A stretch of DNA of 64,000 nt from assembly GCA_015075635.1 (NCBI GenBank), contig JABTUA010000002.1, positions 310,001 to 374,000 of the forward strand. Reading direction: 5' to 3'. The translations under genes were made by a program, and so were the position numbers. This document shows, piece by piece, positions 23,064 to 31,638 of this stretch. Under the pieces are notes generated by a model. That model was not told the DNA's origin and did no database searches. It was given only the letters and a program-made list of their open reading frames with translations. Each line of letters starts with the position of its first letter. The stretch's first letter is position 1. Source of the DNA: Polyangiaceae bacterium. Lineage in GTDB: Bacteria > Myxococcota_A > Polyangia > Polyangiales > Polyangiaceae.

Positions 23064-25424
23064 TCACTCCGCCGCCGCGACCTGGCGCTCGCGGCGCCGC
23101 TCGACCCGCTCCGCCTGCTCGCGCAGGGCCCTGAGGACCTTCATCGGGGTGAACGGCAGCTCTCGCAGCCGCACGCCGATGGCGTCGAAGACGGCGTTGC
23201 CGATGGCGGGGATGGCCGAGTGCAGCGGGCCCTCCCCCGCTTCCTTCGCGCCGTAGGGGCCCTCCGGATCGATGCTCTCCACGATCAGCGACTGGATCTC
23301 CGGCGTGTCGAGCGTGGTCGGGATCGGGTAGTCGAGCAGCGACGGTCCGGTGTGCAGACCGCGAGCGTCCACCGCGTGGTTCTCCATCACCGCCTCCGCC
23401 GCGCCCATGTAGACGGAGCCGTCCATCTGCCCCGCCACGAGCGTGGGATTGAGCGCGCGCCCGCAGTCGTGGGCCACCCAGATCTTGTCCAGGTGGATGC
23501 GTCCAGTCTCGACGTCCACGCTGACCTCGGCGATGTGCGCGGTGAACGAGTACGCGGGCGAGGCGCCGATGGTGCCGCCGCGGTACTTCCCCCCGAGCTC
23601 CGGCGTGTTGTACGAGCCCGTGGAGCCCAGCGTGTCGAGCTTCGCCTCGGCCAGGTGGAAGGCCTCGCGCACGCTCAGCTTGTGCTCCGGGTCCCGGAGG
23701 TCCACGACCTCGCCGCTTGCCATGTAGATGCGCTCCGGCTCGACGCCCCACTTCCCGGCGACGACCTCCACGATCCTGGAGCGCAGCTTGCGGCAAGCGT
23801 CGATGGTGGCGTTGCCGACCATGAAGGTGACTCGGCTCGAATACGCGCCGAGATCCACCGGGCACAGGTCCGTGTCCGCGGCCACCACGCGCACGTGCTC
23901 GGGCAGCATCCCCAGCTCCTCCGCCACGATGTAGCGCACCACGGAGTTCGAGCCCTGGCCGATGTCGTTGCCGCCGGTGAACACGGTGACGATGCCGGAG
24001 CGATCGACCTTGAGCTGGATGCCGGCCTGCGGCATCTCGTTCGGGTAGACGGCGTAGTTCGTGCCCGAGATGTACATGCTGCCGGCCACGCCCAGGCCGC
24101 GACCGTAGGGCAGCTTGCCCTGCCGGCTCTTCCAGCCGCTGGCCGCCTCGACGGCGGCCAGGCACTCCAGGAAACCGTTCGAGGTGATGCGCTGGCCGTT
24201 CACCGTCTGGGTGTACGCGCCCTGGAAGTTCTTGCGGCGGATCTCGATGGGGTCCATGCCCAGGGCTTCCGCCACCTCGTCGAGCTGCACCTCGAAGGCG
24301 AAGCGCGGCTGCACCGAGCCGTGACCGCGCTTGGGCCCGCAGGGCGGCTTGTTGGTGAAGACGCGCGTCGAGTCGAAGCGGTAGGTCGGAAAGTCGTACG
24401 GGCCCGTCAAGAGCTGGCCCGAGTAGTAAGTGGTGACCAGGCCGAAGGAGCTGTACGCGCCGCCGTCGATCAGGATCTTGGCGTCCACTCCGGTCAGACG
24501 GCCGTCCTTCTTGGCGCCGGTCTTGTAGCGGAGCTTCATCGCGTGGCGGCCGCGGTGCGTGTAGAAGACCTCTTCGCGGGTGTAGAGCATCTTGACCGGA
24601 CGGCCGGTGAGCATCGCCAGCTTGGCCACGCAGAACTCGAGGCTGAAGGGATCGCTCTTGCCGCCGAAGGCGCCGCCCAGGCAGGGCTGGATCACGCGGA
24701 TCTGCTGCTCCGGCAGGCCCAGCACCTTGGCCAGGGCGCGGTGCACGTAGTGGGTGATCTGCGTGGCGCTCCAGACCGTGAGCACGCCGTCCGGCGACAG
24801 CCGCGCCACCGCGCAGTGCGGCTCGATGGGCGCGTGCGTGGTGCTGTGAAAGCCGAACTCGCCCTCGACCACCACGTCGGCGCCGGCGATGGCTCCGTCC
24901 ACGTCGCCGAAGTCGAGCAACACGTGCTTGCTGACGTTGTTCTTCTTGTCCTCGTGGATCTTCGGCTCGGCGTTCGCGACGGCGTCCTCCGGCTCGATGA
25001 AAGCGTGCAGCTCCTCGTATTCGACCTCGATCAGGTCGAGCGCGCGCACTGCGGTGTCCTCGTCCACCGCCGCCACTGCCGCCACCGGATCGCCGACGAA
25101 GCGCACCTTGTCCACGGCCAGCGCCGTCTCGTCCTGCGTCCAGGGGATGACCCCGTAGCGCTCCGGCAGGTCGCGCCCGGTGATCACTCCATGTACGCCG
25201 GGCAGCGCCAGCGCCTTCGCCACGTCGATGCGCTTGATGCGCGCGTGAGCGAGCGGGCTCCGGAGCGTCTTGGCGTGGAGCATGCCAGGCAGCTGGATGT
25301 CGTCGGTGTAGACGGCCTCGCCGGTGGCCTTGGACAGGCCGTCGGCCTTGCGCTGCGGCTTGCCGACCACGGAAAAACCCTGCTCCCAGGGCGGATTCGG
25401 GCCGTGGATGTCGCGCGCGGACAT
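23064..25424 (-). CDS. Molybdenum-binding large subunit of a 4-hydroxybenzoyl-CoA reductase-like enzyme
   Basis: This 786-residue protein is a xanthine oxidase-family catalytic subunit: N-terminal a/b-hammerhead (KATGEAVYTDDIQLPGMLHA), cofactor-binding GGAFGGKSDPF, GGNDIGQGSN and the catalytic glutamate in GAKEAGEGP near the C-terminus. The start ATG at 25424 has GGAGAGGAG upstream. With the HcrB-like beta subunit next to it, the best match is HcrA, although carbon monoxide dehydrogenase or other hydroxylases of the family share these motifs. The [2Fe-2S] gamma subunit is absent here; a candidate is at 44093-44626. Confidence 0.9.
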   Translation of the reverse strand: MSARDIHGPNPPWEQGFSVVGKPQRKADGLSKATGEAVYTDDIQLPGMLHAKTLRSPLAHARIKRIDVAKALALPGVHGVITGRDLPERYGVIPWTQDETALAVDKVRFVGDPVAAVAAVDEDTAVRALDLIEVEYEELHAFIEPEDAVANAEPKIHEDKKNNVSKHVLLDFGDVDGAIAGADVVVEGEFGFHSTTHAPIEPHCAVARLSPDGVLTVWSATQITHYVHRALAKVLGLPEQQIRVIQPCLGGAFGGKSDPFSLEFCVAKLAMLTGRPVKMLYTREEVFYTHRGRHAMKLRYKTGAKKDGRLTGVDAKILIDGGAYSSFGLVTTYYSGQLLTGPYDFPTYRFDSTRVFTNKPPCGPKRGHGSVQPRFAFEVQLDEVAEALGMDPIEIRRKNFQGAYTQTVNGQRITSNGFLECLAAVEAASGWKSRQGKLPYGRGLGVAGSMYISGTNYAVYPNEMPQAGIQLKVDRSGIVTVFTGGNDIGQGSNSVVRYIVAEELGMLPEHVRVVAADTDLCPVDLGAYSSRVTFMVGNATIDACRKLRSRIVEVVAGKWGVEPERIYMASGEVVDLRDPEHKLSVREAFHLAEAKLDTLGSTGSYNTPELGGKYRGGTIGASPAYSFTAHIAEVSVDVETGRIHLDKIWVAHDCGRALNPTLVAGQMDGSVYMGAAEAVMENHAVDARGLHTGPSLLDYPIPTTLDTPEIQSLIVESIDPEGPYGAKEAGEGPLHSAIPAIGNAVFDAIGVRLRELPFTPMKVLRALREQAERVERRRERQVAAAE

Positions 25425-25644
25425 GGCTCCTCTCCCTAACGCGGAGATCGGAGCGTGACAAGGAGCGGGCAACCGGCGCCCGCGAAATCGCGCCTGGCAC
25501 GGCCTTCGCTCTCGTGCGCGAGTGCGCCGCGCCTCGCCCGCCGCCATCTCCGACGTCAGCTCGTCTCCCTGGAAGACAGACCAGACGCGCCGCGTGATGG
25601 TGGGAGCTCCACAGAGTCCCGAATTTCGGGTTGAGCGGAGCGCC

Positions 25645-25872
25645 ATGACAACCTCGACCACGCCTTCCGCTGGTCGGATCTGCCGGGGGCCGGATTCCAA
25701 GGTCTACGTCAACCGCGCCAGCGCCTTCACCGGCGTAACGTCGACCAACCCGCAACACACCGTGTCACCGACAGCGCTCACTGCGGGCGCCACCATCGAG
25801 CTCTGGGTCGGTCCGTCCGGGTCGGGACTCTGCGACAACACGCCCGTGACTCCGACGATTCAAGCTCAGTAG
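25645..25872 (+). CDS. Possible small hypothetical protein in a gene-poor stretch
   Basis: The 578-bp interval 25425-26002 holds only this doubtful 75-codon frame, preceded by a weak GAGCGGAG. The product is Thr/Ser/Pro-rich (PDSKVYVNRASAFTG, IELWVGPSG) with no recognised family and could be a gene remnant. Codon bias is weaker than in neighbouring genes. A 45-bp sequence repeated at 27872-27916 ends this interval. Confidence 0.3.
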   Translation: MTTSTTPSAGRICRGPDSKVYVNRASAFTGVTSTNPQHTVSPTALTAGATIELWVGPSGSGLCDNTPVTPTIQAQ

Positions 25873-25968
25873 ACCGATCCTGCCAGCCACCTGCCCGCGA
25901 CCGCATGACCGGTCGCCGAGACGGCTGGGGCGACTAATCGAGTGTGCTGGGAGCCATGGTGCTCGTGC

Positions 25969-26013
25969 GCTCGCCGAGCGTCGAACGATCGCCTTGCTCG
26001 GACTAGCCTCCGG
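25969..26013. repeat. 45-bp direct repeat, copy 1
   Basis: This is about 90 percent identical to 27872-27916 (41 of 45). It spans the 3' end of the small membrane protein gene. Confidence 0.7.
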
Positions 26014-26575
26014 CGACCTTGCCGGCAATCGAAGCGGTCGCGCGTGCCAGGTGATCGAGCGCGTCCTCCTGAAAATCGAACACCGTCCTCCGCGCCAGGA
26101 CCCGCCCGCCACGCACCTCGACCCAGACTTCGCCGGCTCGGCTCACGGTCTCCCGCAGCGCGTCGTCGAGCCAAACCCGACACAGGGCGGGGTCGGAGGA
26201 CTCGACCACGAAGACGAGGTCGAAGACTGGATCCCCGGTCATGACCGGCGACTTGCTCGCGAGCCAGCTCGGCGGCTTCGGATGGATGCTCATCATGAAG
26301 CCCTCCGGATGCTGCACGGCGGCCGTGGCGAAGACCTCGTGCTTGCGCCCGGCACGGACCTCCACGCGTTGGCCGTCGATTTCGACCAAGATCGCGCACG
26401 ACACGCCGGGCCAGTTCGGCTCGACTCGAAGCTCGCCACCCATGCGCGCGGCAGCGGCGCTCCAGATCCGCTGCCTCCTCTTGTCGTGCCAGCGCAAGAC
26501 CGCGACGAAACCCGCGAGCGAGGAGACCAGCAGGGCGGTGACTCCAAAGACTTCGAGCAACGTCCTCACCAGCAC
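26003..26575 (-). CDS. Small single-pass membrane protein, unknown function
   Basis: About 190 residues from the GTG at 26575: one N-terminal transmembrane helix (VFGVTALLVSSLAGFVAVL), a basic stretch WHDKRRQR, then a soluble beta-rich domain (VEIDGQRVEVRAG, VFDLVFVVESSD, VWVEVRGGRVLARR). No family is recognised. Longer upstream starts exist (ATG at 26686), but the region before the helix lacks character. It stands alone between the molybdoenzyme operon and the M23 peptidase gene. Confidence 0.65.
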   Translation of the reverse strand: MLVRTLLEVFGVTALLVSSLAGFVAVLRWHDKRRQRIWSAAAARMGGELRVEPNWPGVSCAILVEIDGQRVEVRAGRKHEVFATAAVQHPEGFMMSIHPKPPSWLASKSPVMTGDPVFDLVFVVESSDPALCRVWLDDALRETVSRAGEVWVEVRGGRVLARRTVFDFQEDALDHLARATASIAGKVAGG

Positions 26576-26741
26576 CGCCTCAATCTGCCCCGAGCCCCAT
26601 CGGCCCGCCGAGCTTCGCACGAGCGCTGCCTGGCCGGGACACGCAATCGCGATGGTGTGAAGGCCGCGTGCTCGGGCGGCTGGCACTGCTCGATCTGGGG
26701 TGACCGAGCGATGGTCGCCTGCAACTAGCGGACGGAGCGGG

Positions 26742-27869
26742 CTACTTCGCCTTGCCGACCCGATCGCCCTTGAGCCATGTGTACTCCTTCATCACCTCGC
26801 TCTTGCCGTCGCGAGTGACCGGTACGTCCTGGAAGATCGGCTCGATGCCCCAGCTCTTCTCGAACAGCGGGCCGTCCTGGAGCTGGAAGTGCAGGTGCGG
26901 CTCGCTGGAGTTGCCGGAGTTCCCGCACGAGCCCAGCACCGCGCCGCGCTTCACCTTCTGGCCGACCTTGACCCGGATCTTGCCGGGGATCAGGTGCGCG
27001 TAGAGCGAGAACGACCCTTCTGCGTGCTTCAGGATCACCTCGTTGCCGGGGGCGACGTAGCGGTTCATCTCGCCGGGTGCGTTCTCGGGCACGCCGTCGA
27101 TGACGGTGTGCACCACGCCGTCGGCGACGGCGAGGATCTCCTTGCCGTAGGCGAAGTAGTCTTCGTTCTTCTTGCCGTCGCCGCGGTGGGTCTTGCCGGC
27201 GTTGTCGGCGACGAGCAGGTCGGCCGCGCGGCGCTGGCTCGGGTGATCGACGTGCTGGTTGAGCTCCACGCGGTCGCCGCCCCAGGCCACCAGCCACTGC
27301 CCCGCGAACGGCAGGCCGAGCGCCGCGGCGCTCTTCGCCACGGGCGGGGCCGGAGCTGGCGGCTCCTTGAAGAACAGGCCTGCGATGCGTCCTTCGCTGT
27401 CGATCGTGACGCTGAGGTGCCACTCTCCGCGCTCGGCGCGAGCGCGATACAACCCGGTGCGCTCCGAGCTGCCCTGTTGGAGCTTCTCGACACCGAGGAT
27501 CTTGCCCTTGGCCGCGAAGAGCTGCTCGCGGACCGACTTGGCCTTGTCCTCGGGGATGGCCTCGCGCATCCGTGGGTCGAACGACGCGAACAGCGCCTTG
27601 GCGTCGCCCGCGTTGAAGTGCTCCACCACCTTGGCGCTGACGGCATCGACCCCGGCGAGCGCGGCGATCGCCGGGGCCTTCGGCTCCGGGCAAGCGGGCG
27701 GGGCCGGGCAGACCCGCGCCGCCGCCGGCGGTTCGGCGGGTCTGTCGGGCGCGCAGGCGAAGGTCGCGGCGGCGAGCAGGATCGACAGCGGAGACAGAGT
27801 CCCGAATCTCAGGCTGAGTGGCACGCGAAGATCGCATGACACGCGATCTGTGAGCTTCTCGGCCGCCAT
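26742..27869 (-). CDS. M23-family metallopeptidase lipoprotein with DUF3887-like domain
   Basis: This 375-residue protein has a signal with lipobox (AAATFAC) preceded by a long n-region, then a domain at about 75-175 (KVVEHFNAGDAKALFASFDP) like DUF3887. A LytM/M23 peptidase domain follows at about 210-350 with YAHLIPGKIRVKVGQ, GNSGNSSEPHLHF and the upstream THRGDGKKNEDYFAYG. The H-x-H of HLHF and an upstream His/Asp are present, so it may be an active peptidoglycan endopeptidase. The ATG start could also be one of several downstream. It is bracketed by 45-bp repeats together with the preceding small gene. Confidence 0.88.
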   Translation of the reverse strand: MAAEKLTDRVSCDLRVPLSLRFGTLSPLSILLAAATFACAPDRPAEPPAAARVCPAPPACPEPKAPAIAALAGVDAVSAKVVEHFNAGDAKALFASFDPRMREAIPEDKAKSVREQLFAAKGKILGVEKLQQGSSERTGLYRARAERGEWHLSVTIDSEGRIAGLFFKEPPAPAPPVAKSAAALGLPFAGQWLVAWGGDRVELNQHVDHPSQRRAADLLVADNAGKTHRGDGKKNEDYFAYGKEILAVADGVVHTVIDGVPENAPGEMNRYVAPGNEVILKHAEGSFSLYAHLIPGKIRVKVGQKVKRGAVLGSCGNSGNSSEPHLHFQLQDGPLFEKSWGIEPIFQDVPVTRDGKSEVMKEYTWLKGDRVGKAK

Positions 27870-27871
27870 CA

Positions 27872-27916
27872 GCTCGCCCAGCGTCGCACGACCGCCTTGC
27901 TCGGGCTAGCCTCCGG
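27872..27916. repeat. 45-bp direct repeat, copy 2
   Basis: Second copy of 25969-26013, lying just upstream of the M23 peptidase gene, 1903 bp from copy 1. Confidence 0.7.
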
Positions 27917-28130
27917 GCTTCGAGCAACTTGCTTCAGTGGCCGCGGGGGCGACATCGAACGCCAGGGCCAACCCGACGTGCGCTCTCGGCGGGCGCGGGT
28001 CGAAGCCCAACTGAGGCCTCATCGGCTGCCCGGTGCGTCAGTGGCGATCGCCAGCGGCGAAAACGCCGTCGCCACCTCCGAATCTGGATGATCAAGCCTA
28101 AAATCGGGGCGGACGCCGCGGGCACGCCGG

Positions 28131-29228
28131 ATGCAATTGCCCCGGCTCGTGTCCACGAAGCTCTTCCTCCTCTCGCTCACCGTCATCGCGTGCTCCAGCG
28201 GCCCCTCGCAGAACGGCGTGCCCGACGCCGGCGTCCAAGTCGAGGTCGGCGCGCGCTCGGAGCCGCTCCCGCCCACCGGATTTGCCCGCCACGCATCCGG
28301 CGAGCTCGTCGCCTTCGACCCCGCCACGGGGCGCGAGCTGGCGCGCCGGCCCCTCGGCTTCGAGATCGTCGATCTCGAGTGGGACGAGCGAACCCGGCGC
28401 GTGCTGGTGACGGGCGCCGAGGGATTCGACGTCGAGGGCAGTCGCGTTCACGCGCTCGCGTTCGACGGCACCGACTTCACCCACGAGGCGAGCTCCGATG
28501 TCTTCCCCGGGGAGGTTCGCGTAATCGCGTCACCCGCGCGCGTGCTGGTGATCGGAGGGGAGGTCGGCAGCGACTGGCACGAGCTCGACGACGACCTTGG
28601 CGTGGTCGGCACGAGCGGGGCGCTGCCACAGCCGTTGCTCGTCGCGGAGCCCGACGCGGACTCCGTGCTCGCGCTCAGGCGTGCAGCGCACGCGGATCTC
28701 GTCTACCGGGTCAGCGGCTTCGCCGCGGGCTGGGCCAGCGCCGAGCTCGCCCTGCCTCGCTCGGCGCCCGAGCGCGCCGCTCTCTTGGCCAGGGCCGGCG
28801 AGCGCGCGTGGCTCCTGAGGCGAGGGGACGAACCGGAGGGGTTCGCGGTCGCGAGTCTGGAGACCGCCGGCAGCCTCGGGTCCGGGAGCTTCCGGCCGGT
28901 CCCTGGCAGCTGCGGGCTCGGCGTGCCGCGCTCAGTCGGCGTGGACGCTTCGGGTGGCGCGCTGGTCACCGTCACCGGCGCGGCGCTCGACCGGCTGGCC
29001 GTGGTCCCGACTTCACCGGGCGCGACCACGCGCTGCGCGGAGCTCGGAGCGACGCTCGCCCGAGCCGAGGAATGGGTGCCTCGAAACCTGCTCGTGGAGC
29101 GCGGCGGACGGCGAGCGTGGGTGGCCACCGAAGCGGGCGTGGAGTCGTTCGCGCTGGAGGCTTCCGTCGAGAGAGTCCGGAGCTTCGCCGGCGTCGAGCT
29201 CCGAGCGCCGATGGCGCTCGCGCGTTAG
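28131..29228 (+). CDS. Propeller-like lipoprotein of unknown function
   Basis: This 365-residue protein has a lipoprotein signal (LTVIAC at residues 16-21) followed by a Pro/Asp linker and a chain of short beta-rich segments (GELVAFDPATGRELARRPLG, VLVTGAEGFDVEG, RRAWVATEAGVESFAL). These suggest a degenerate beta-propeller. No catalytic motif is recognised. It is convergent with the amidohydrolase gene, with stops 10 bp apart. The 261-bp gap upstream holds a 45-bp repeat and nothing else I recognise. Confidence 0.75.
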   Translation: MQLPRLVSTKLFLLSLTVIACSSGPSQNGVPDAGVQVEVGARSEPLPPTGFARHASGELVAFDPATGRELARRPLGFEIVDLEWDERTRRVLVTGAEGFDVEGSRVHALAFDGTDFTHEASSDVFPGEVRVIASPARVLVIGGEVGSDWHELDDDLGVVGTSGALPQPLLVAEPDADSVLALRRAAHADLVYRVSGFAAGWASAELALPRSAPERAALLARAGERAWLLRRGDEPEGFAVASLETAGSLGSGSFRPVPGSCGLGVPRSVGVDASGGALVTVTGAALDRLAVVPTSPGATTRCAELGATLARAEEWVPRNLLVERGGRRAWVATEAGVESFALEASVERVRSFAGVELRAPMALAR

Positions 29229-29237
29229 ACGCATGCT

Positions 29238-31226
29238 CTAGTTACACTTCACGACCGGGGCGACCGGCGTGAAGGTCTTCGTCTTCTTCGGCGCGCAAGC
29301 GTTCACGCTCAGACAGCCGACGGCCGAGGTGCTGGTCTGGAAACAAGCCTGGCCCGCGCCGCACGCCGGGGTGCACGCGCTGGCCGCCACCTGGGCCACG
29401 GACGTGCGCTTGAAGCAGCCCTGGCTCGCGCTGCACGCCTGCGAGCAGCTGCTCGCAGGAAGCTCGGCGATATTGTCGAGATCCACGAGCGCGTTGTCGA
29501 GCGCCGTCTTGATCTGGGCGTAGGTCTGGTTCAGCTTGCTCGCGCTGCTGGGCTCCGCCACACACAGGAACTTCGAGCGACCACAGATGTCCTGGGTCTC
29601 GCAGCCGGGATTGGCAGGGCCGGCCGCCTTGAGCTGGTCGTCACCGAAGAGCGGCACGCCGCCCACCATCACCAGCCGCACGTCCTTGGGCCGCGCGGCC
29701 ACGATCGCGTCGTAGGGCTTGGTGACGTCTCCGCCCACGACGAACAGGTCCGCCTTCAGGTTCGGCGCGATGCTGCCGAGCACGGCGCTGAGGCCCAGCG
29801 CAGACGCGCCGTTCTTGGTGGCCATCTGCACGATCTGCTTGGTGGTGATCTTGTCGCCCCAGCGCGTGTTGTCCCAGTTGTCGGCGAAGCGCAGCTCGTC
29901 GAGCATGTTCTGGCTGCCTCCCATCGACCAATCGGGCCCCAGCGCGACGGTGACGCCGGCGGCCATCGCGGCCGGGATGTCCGTCGTCTTACCGTAGAGC
30001 GCGACGTTGGAGGCGGGCGACCAGGTGAGCTTCATCCCAGCCGAGGCCATGGTCTGGAACTGGGTGGCGGTGAACGCCGTGCCGTGGGTGATGGTGGTCT
30101 TCGGCGCCAGCAGGCAGCCGTCCGGATCGGTGACCGTGTTCAGCGTCGAAAACTCGTTCAACGCGACGCTGTCCACGCCCTCTCCGACGTGGATCAGGTA
30201 CGCGTCCGTGGCGCCGCTGGTGAAGTTGGCGCAGACGCCGTTGGCGCTGGACGCGGACGGCGGGAAGATCGCGCTGGTCTGGATCTTGTCGCCCGGGAGG
30301 TCGTTCTGAGTGACGTCGATTGACCGGGACAGCGACGCGAAGCAGGCGCTCGAGGTGCCAGGCAGGCCCACGATCGACGTGGTCCCGGCGATCATCCCCT
30401 TCAGCTCTCCCCACTTGTCCATCTCGCAGTCGAGGGCTCCGGTGCCATCGTAGGTCTGAGGGCACCAGATGGGTTTGCCCTGCGAGGCGTCCTCCAGGCA
30501 CTGCTTGTAGTCGAGCATCAGGCCGTACTCGGCTTCGGCGGGCCACTGGTTGTGGTTCTTGTAGCGACACACGTTGTCGACGCAGTCGCACTTCCCCCCG
30601 GAGCAGTAACCCGTGGCGCAGTTGGCCGCGCTGGAGCAGTTCGCGGGGATCTGCGGCACCCAATCGTCGTTGTCGAAGATGTCGAAGAGGATGTGGTTGT
30701 GCGTGTCGATCAGACCTGGGGCGATGATGCCGTTGGTGTCGATGACCGTCGCGCCCGTCGCGCCGCTCTGGCCCGCGCACGTCGTGCCCGGCGCCGCGCA
30801 GGTGATGGTGTCGCTCTCGACCAGCACCTGGCCGTCGTAGGTCGTGTCGGGGGTGACCACCGTCCCGATCAAGAGGAAGCGGTTCGTGGCGCCGGGGATG
30901 ATCGTGGCGTCGCCCCCGACGTTGCCGCTACCGCCCGTTCCACCGCCGCCGGTCCCACCGCCGCTCGGCGCCCCGCCACCGCCCGCCGCGCCAGCAACTC
31001 CACCCGTGCCGCCCGCGACGCCGCCGCTACCTGCCAGCCCGGCGCTGCCGGCGAGACCGCCCGTACCGCCGTTGCCTCCTGTGCCACCCCCGCCGGTGTT
31101 GCCGACGTTGCCGAAGTTGCCGCCGCCGCCGGTGCCGCCTCCGCCACCGGACGAGCCGTCGCTGCCACAGCTCGGCAAGACCACGAAACCGAGCAAGGCG
31201 ATCGGGAGGAAAATGGCGCGCCGCAT
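29238..31226 (-). CDS. Amidohydrolase-family lipoprotein
   Basis: This 662-residue protein has a lipoprotein signal (VVLPSC near residue 20), a Gly/Thr-rich linker of about 90 residues, then a metal-dependent amidohydrolase domain: APGLIDTHNHILFD (metal H-x-H), ITHGTAF, SPASNVALYG and GPDWSMGG. A composite C-terminal beta strand follows (ADLFVVGGDV), and a Cys-rich tail has repeated C-x3-C pairs (CSQACSASQGC, CTPACGAGQAC). The substrate is unknown. The start ATG at 31226 begins the signal. An upstream frame extension would overlap the small gene at 31327-31545. Confidence 0.88.
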   Translation of the reverse strand: MRRAIFLPIALLGFVVLPSCGSDGSSGGGGGTGGGGNFGNVGNTGGGGTGGNGGTGGLAGSAGLAGSGGVAGGTGGVAGAAGGGGAPSGGGTGGGGTGGSGNVGGDATIIPGATNRFLLIGTVVTPDTTYDGQVLVESDTITCAAPGTTCAGQSGATGATVIDTNGIIAPGLIDTHNHILFDIFDNDDWVPQIPANCSSAANCATGYCSGGKCDCVDNVCRYKNHNQWPAEAEYGLMLDYKQCLEDASQGKPIWCPQTYDGTGALDCEMDKWGELKGMIAGTTSIVGLPGTSSACFASLSRSIDVTQNDLPGDKIQTSAIFPPSASSANGVCANFTSGATDAYLIHVGEGVDSVALNEFSTLNTVTDPDGCLLAPKTTITHGTAFTATQFQTMASAGMKLTWSPASNVALYGKTTDIPAAMAAGVTVALGPDWSMGGSQNMLDELRFADNWDNTRWGDKITTKQIVQMATKNGASALGLSAVLGSIAPNLKADLFVVGGDVTKPYDAIVAARPKDVRLVMVGGVPLFGDDQLKAAGPANPGCETQDICGRSKFLCVAEPSSASKLNQTYAQIKTALDNALVDLDNIAELPASSCSQACSASQGCFKRTSVAQVAASACTPACGAGQACFQTSTSAVGCLSVNACAPKKTKTFTPVAPVVKCN

Positions 31227-31326
31227 AGCCTGAGGAAAGCTCGACTTCGGAGCCGAGGCAAGCCAGCGTTCCCGCGCAGCCCTGAAGTCCGCGATACTGG
31301 CCGCCAACCTCGAGCGCTTCGCCCGC

Positions 31327-31545
31327 TCAGCCGCTCTTGTTGCGCGTCGCTTCGTCGGGGAAGCCAAAGTGGACCGGATCGACGCCGGCCTGGTAGTCGC
31401 AGAACTGCTCGTACTTGCCGGTCTTCGCGATCGTCGCAGCGTCCGCCGTGCAGTAGGGGCAGGTCGCGTGCTCCGCCGTCGAGAACATCTGACCGGTGCG
31501 CCGGCAGCGCAGGGTCTCGAGCTTCACCTTGGCGTCATCCGACAT
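31327..31545 (-). CDS. Small protein with CPYC motif, zinc-ribbon-like
   Basis: This 72-residue protein has cysteines at about 14, 28, 31 and 49 (ATCPYCTADA). The spacing could hold one metal ion, or the CPYC could be a redox pair. A purine-rich GTGAGGTG precedes the ATG. It is divergent from the beta-lactamase-fold lipoprotein gene. No family is recognised. Confidence 0.65.
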   Translation of the reverse strand: MSDDAKVKLETLRCRRTGQMFSTAEHATCPYCTADAATIAKTGKYEQFCDYQAGVDPVHFGFPDEATRNKSG

Positions 31546-31638
31546 GGCCGCACCTCACGCTCCGGTCAGCATAGCGACCTGGTGTACGACCGCCTGCGCA
31601 AGTTTTGCTTGATGCGTGTATCCTGCTCGAAACGACCG

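Noticed and set aside
22923..25439. 838-codon plus-strand frame
   Set aside because: Antisense shadow of the molybdoenzyme subunits, which have full family motifs on the minus strand.
25614..25640. Short similarity to 27797-27823 considered as a regulatory repeat
   Set aside because: The second copy lies within the coding sequence of the M23 lipoprotein, so a shared regulatory role is doubtful; kept only as support for the duplication idea.
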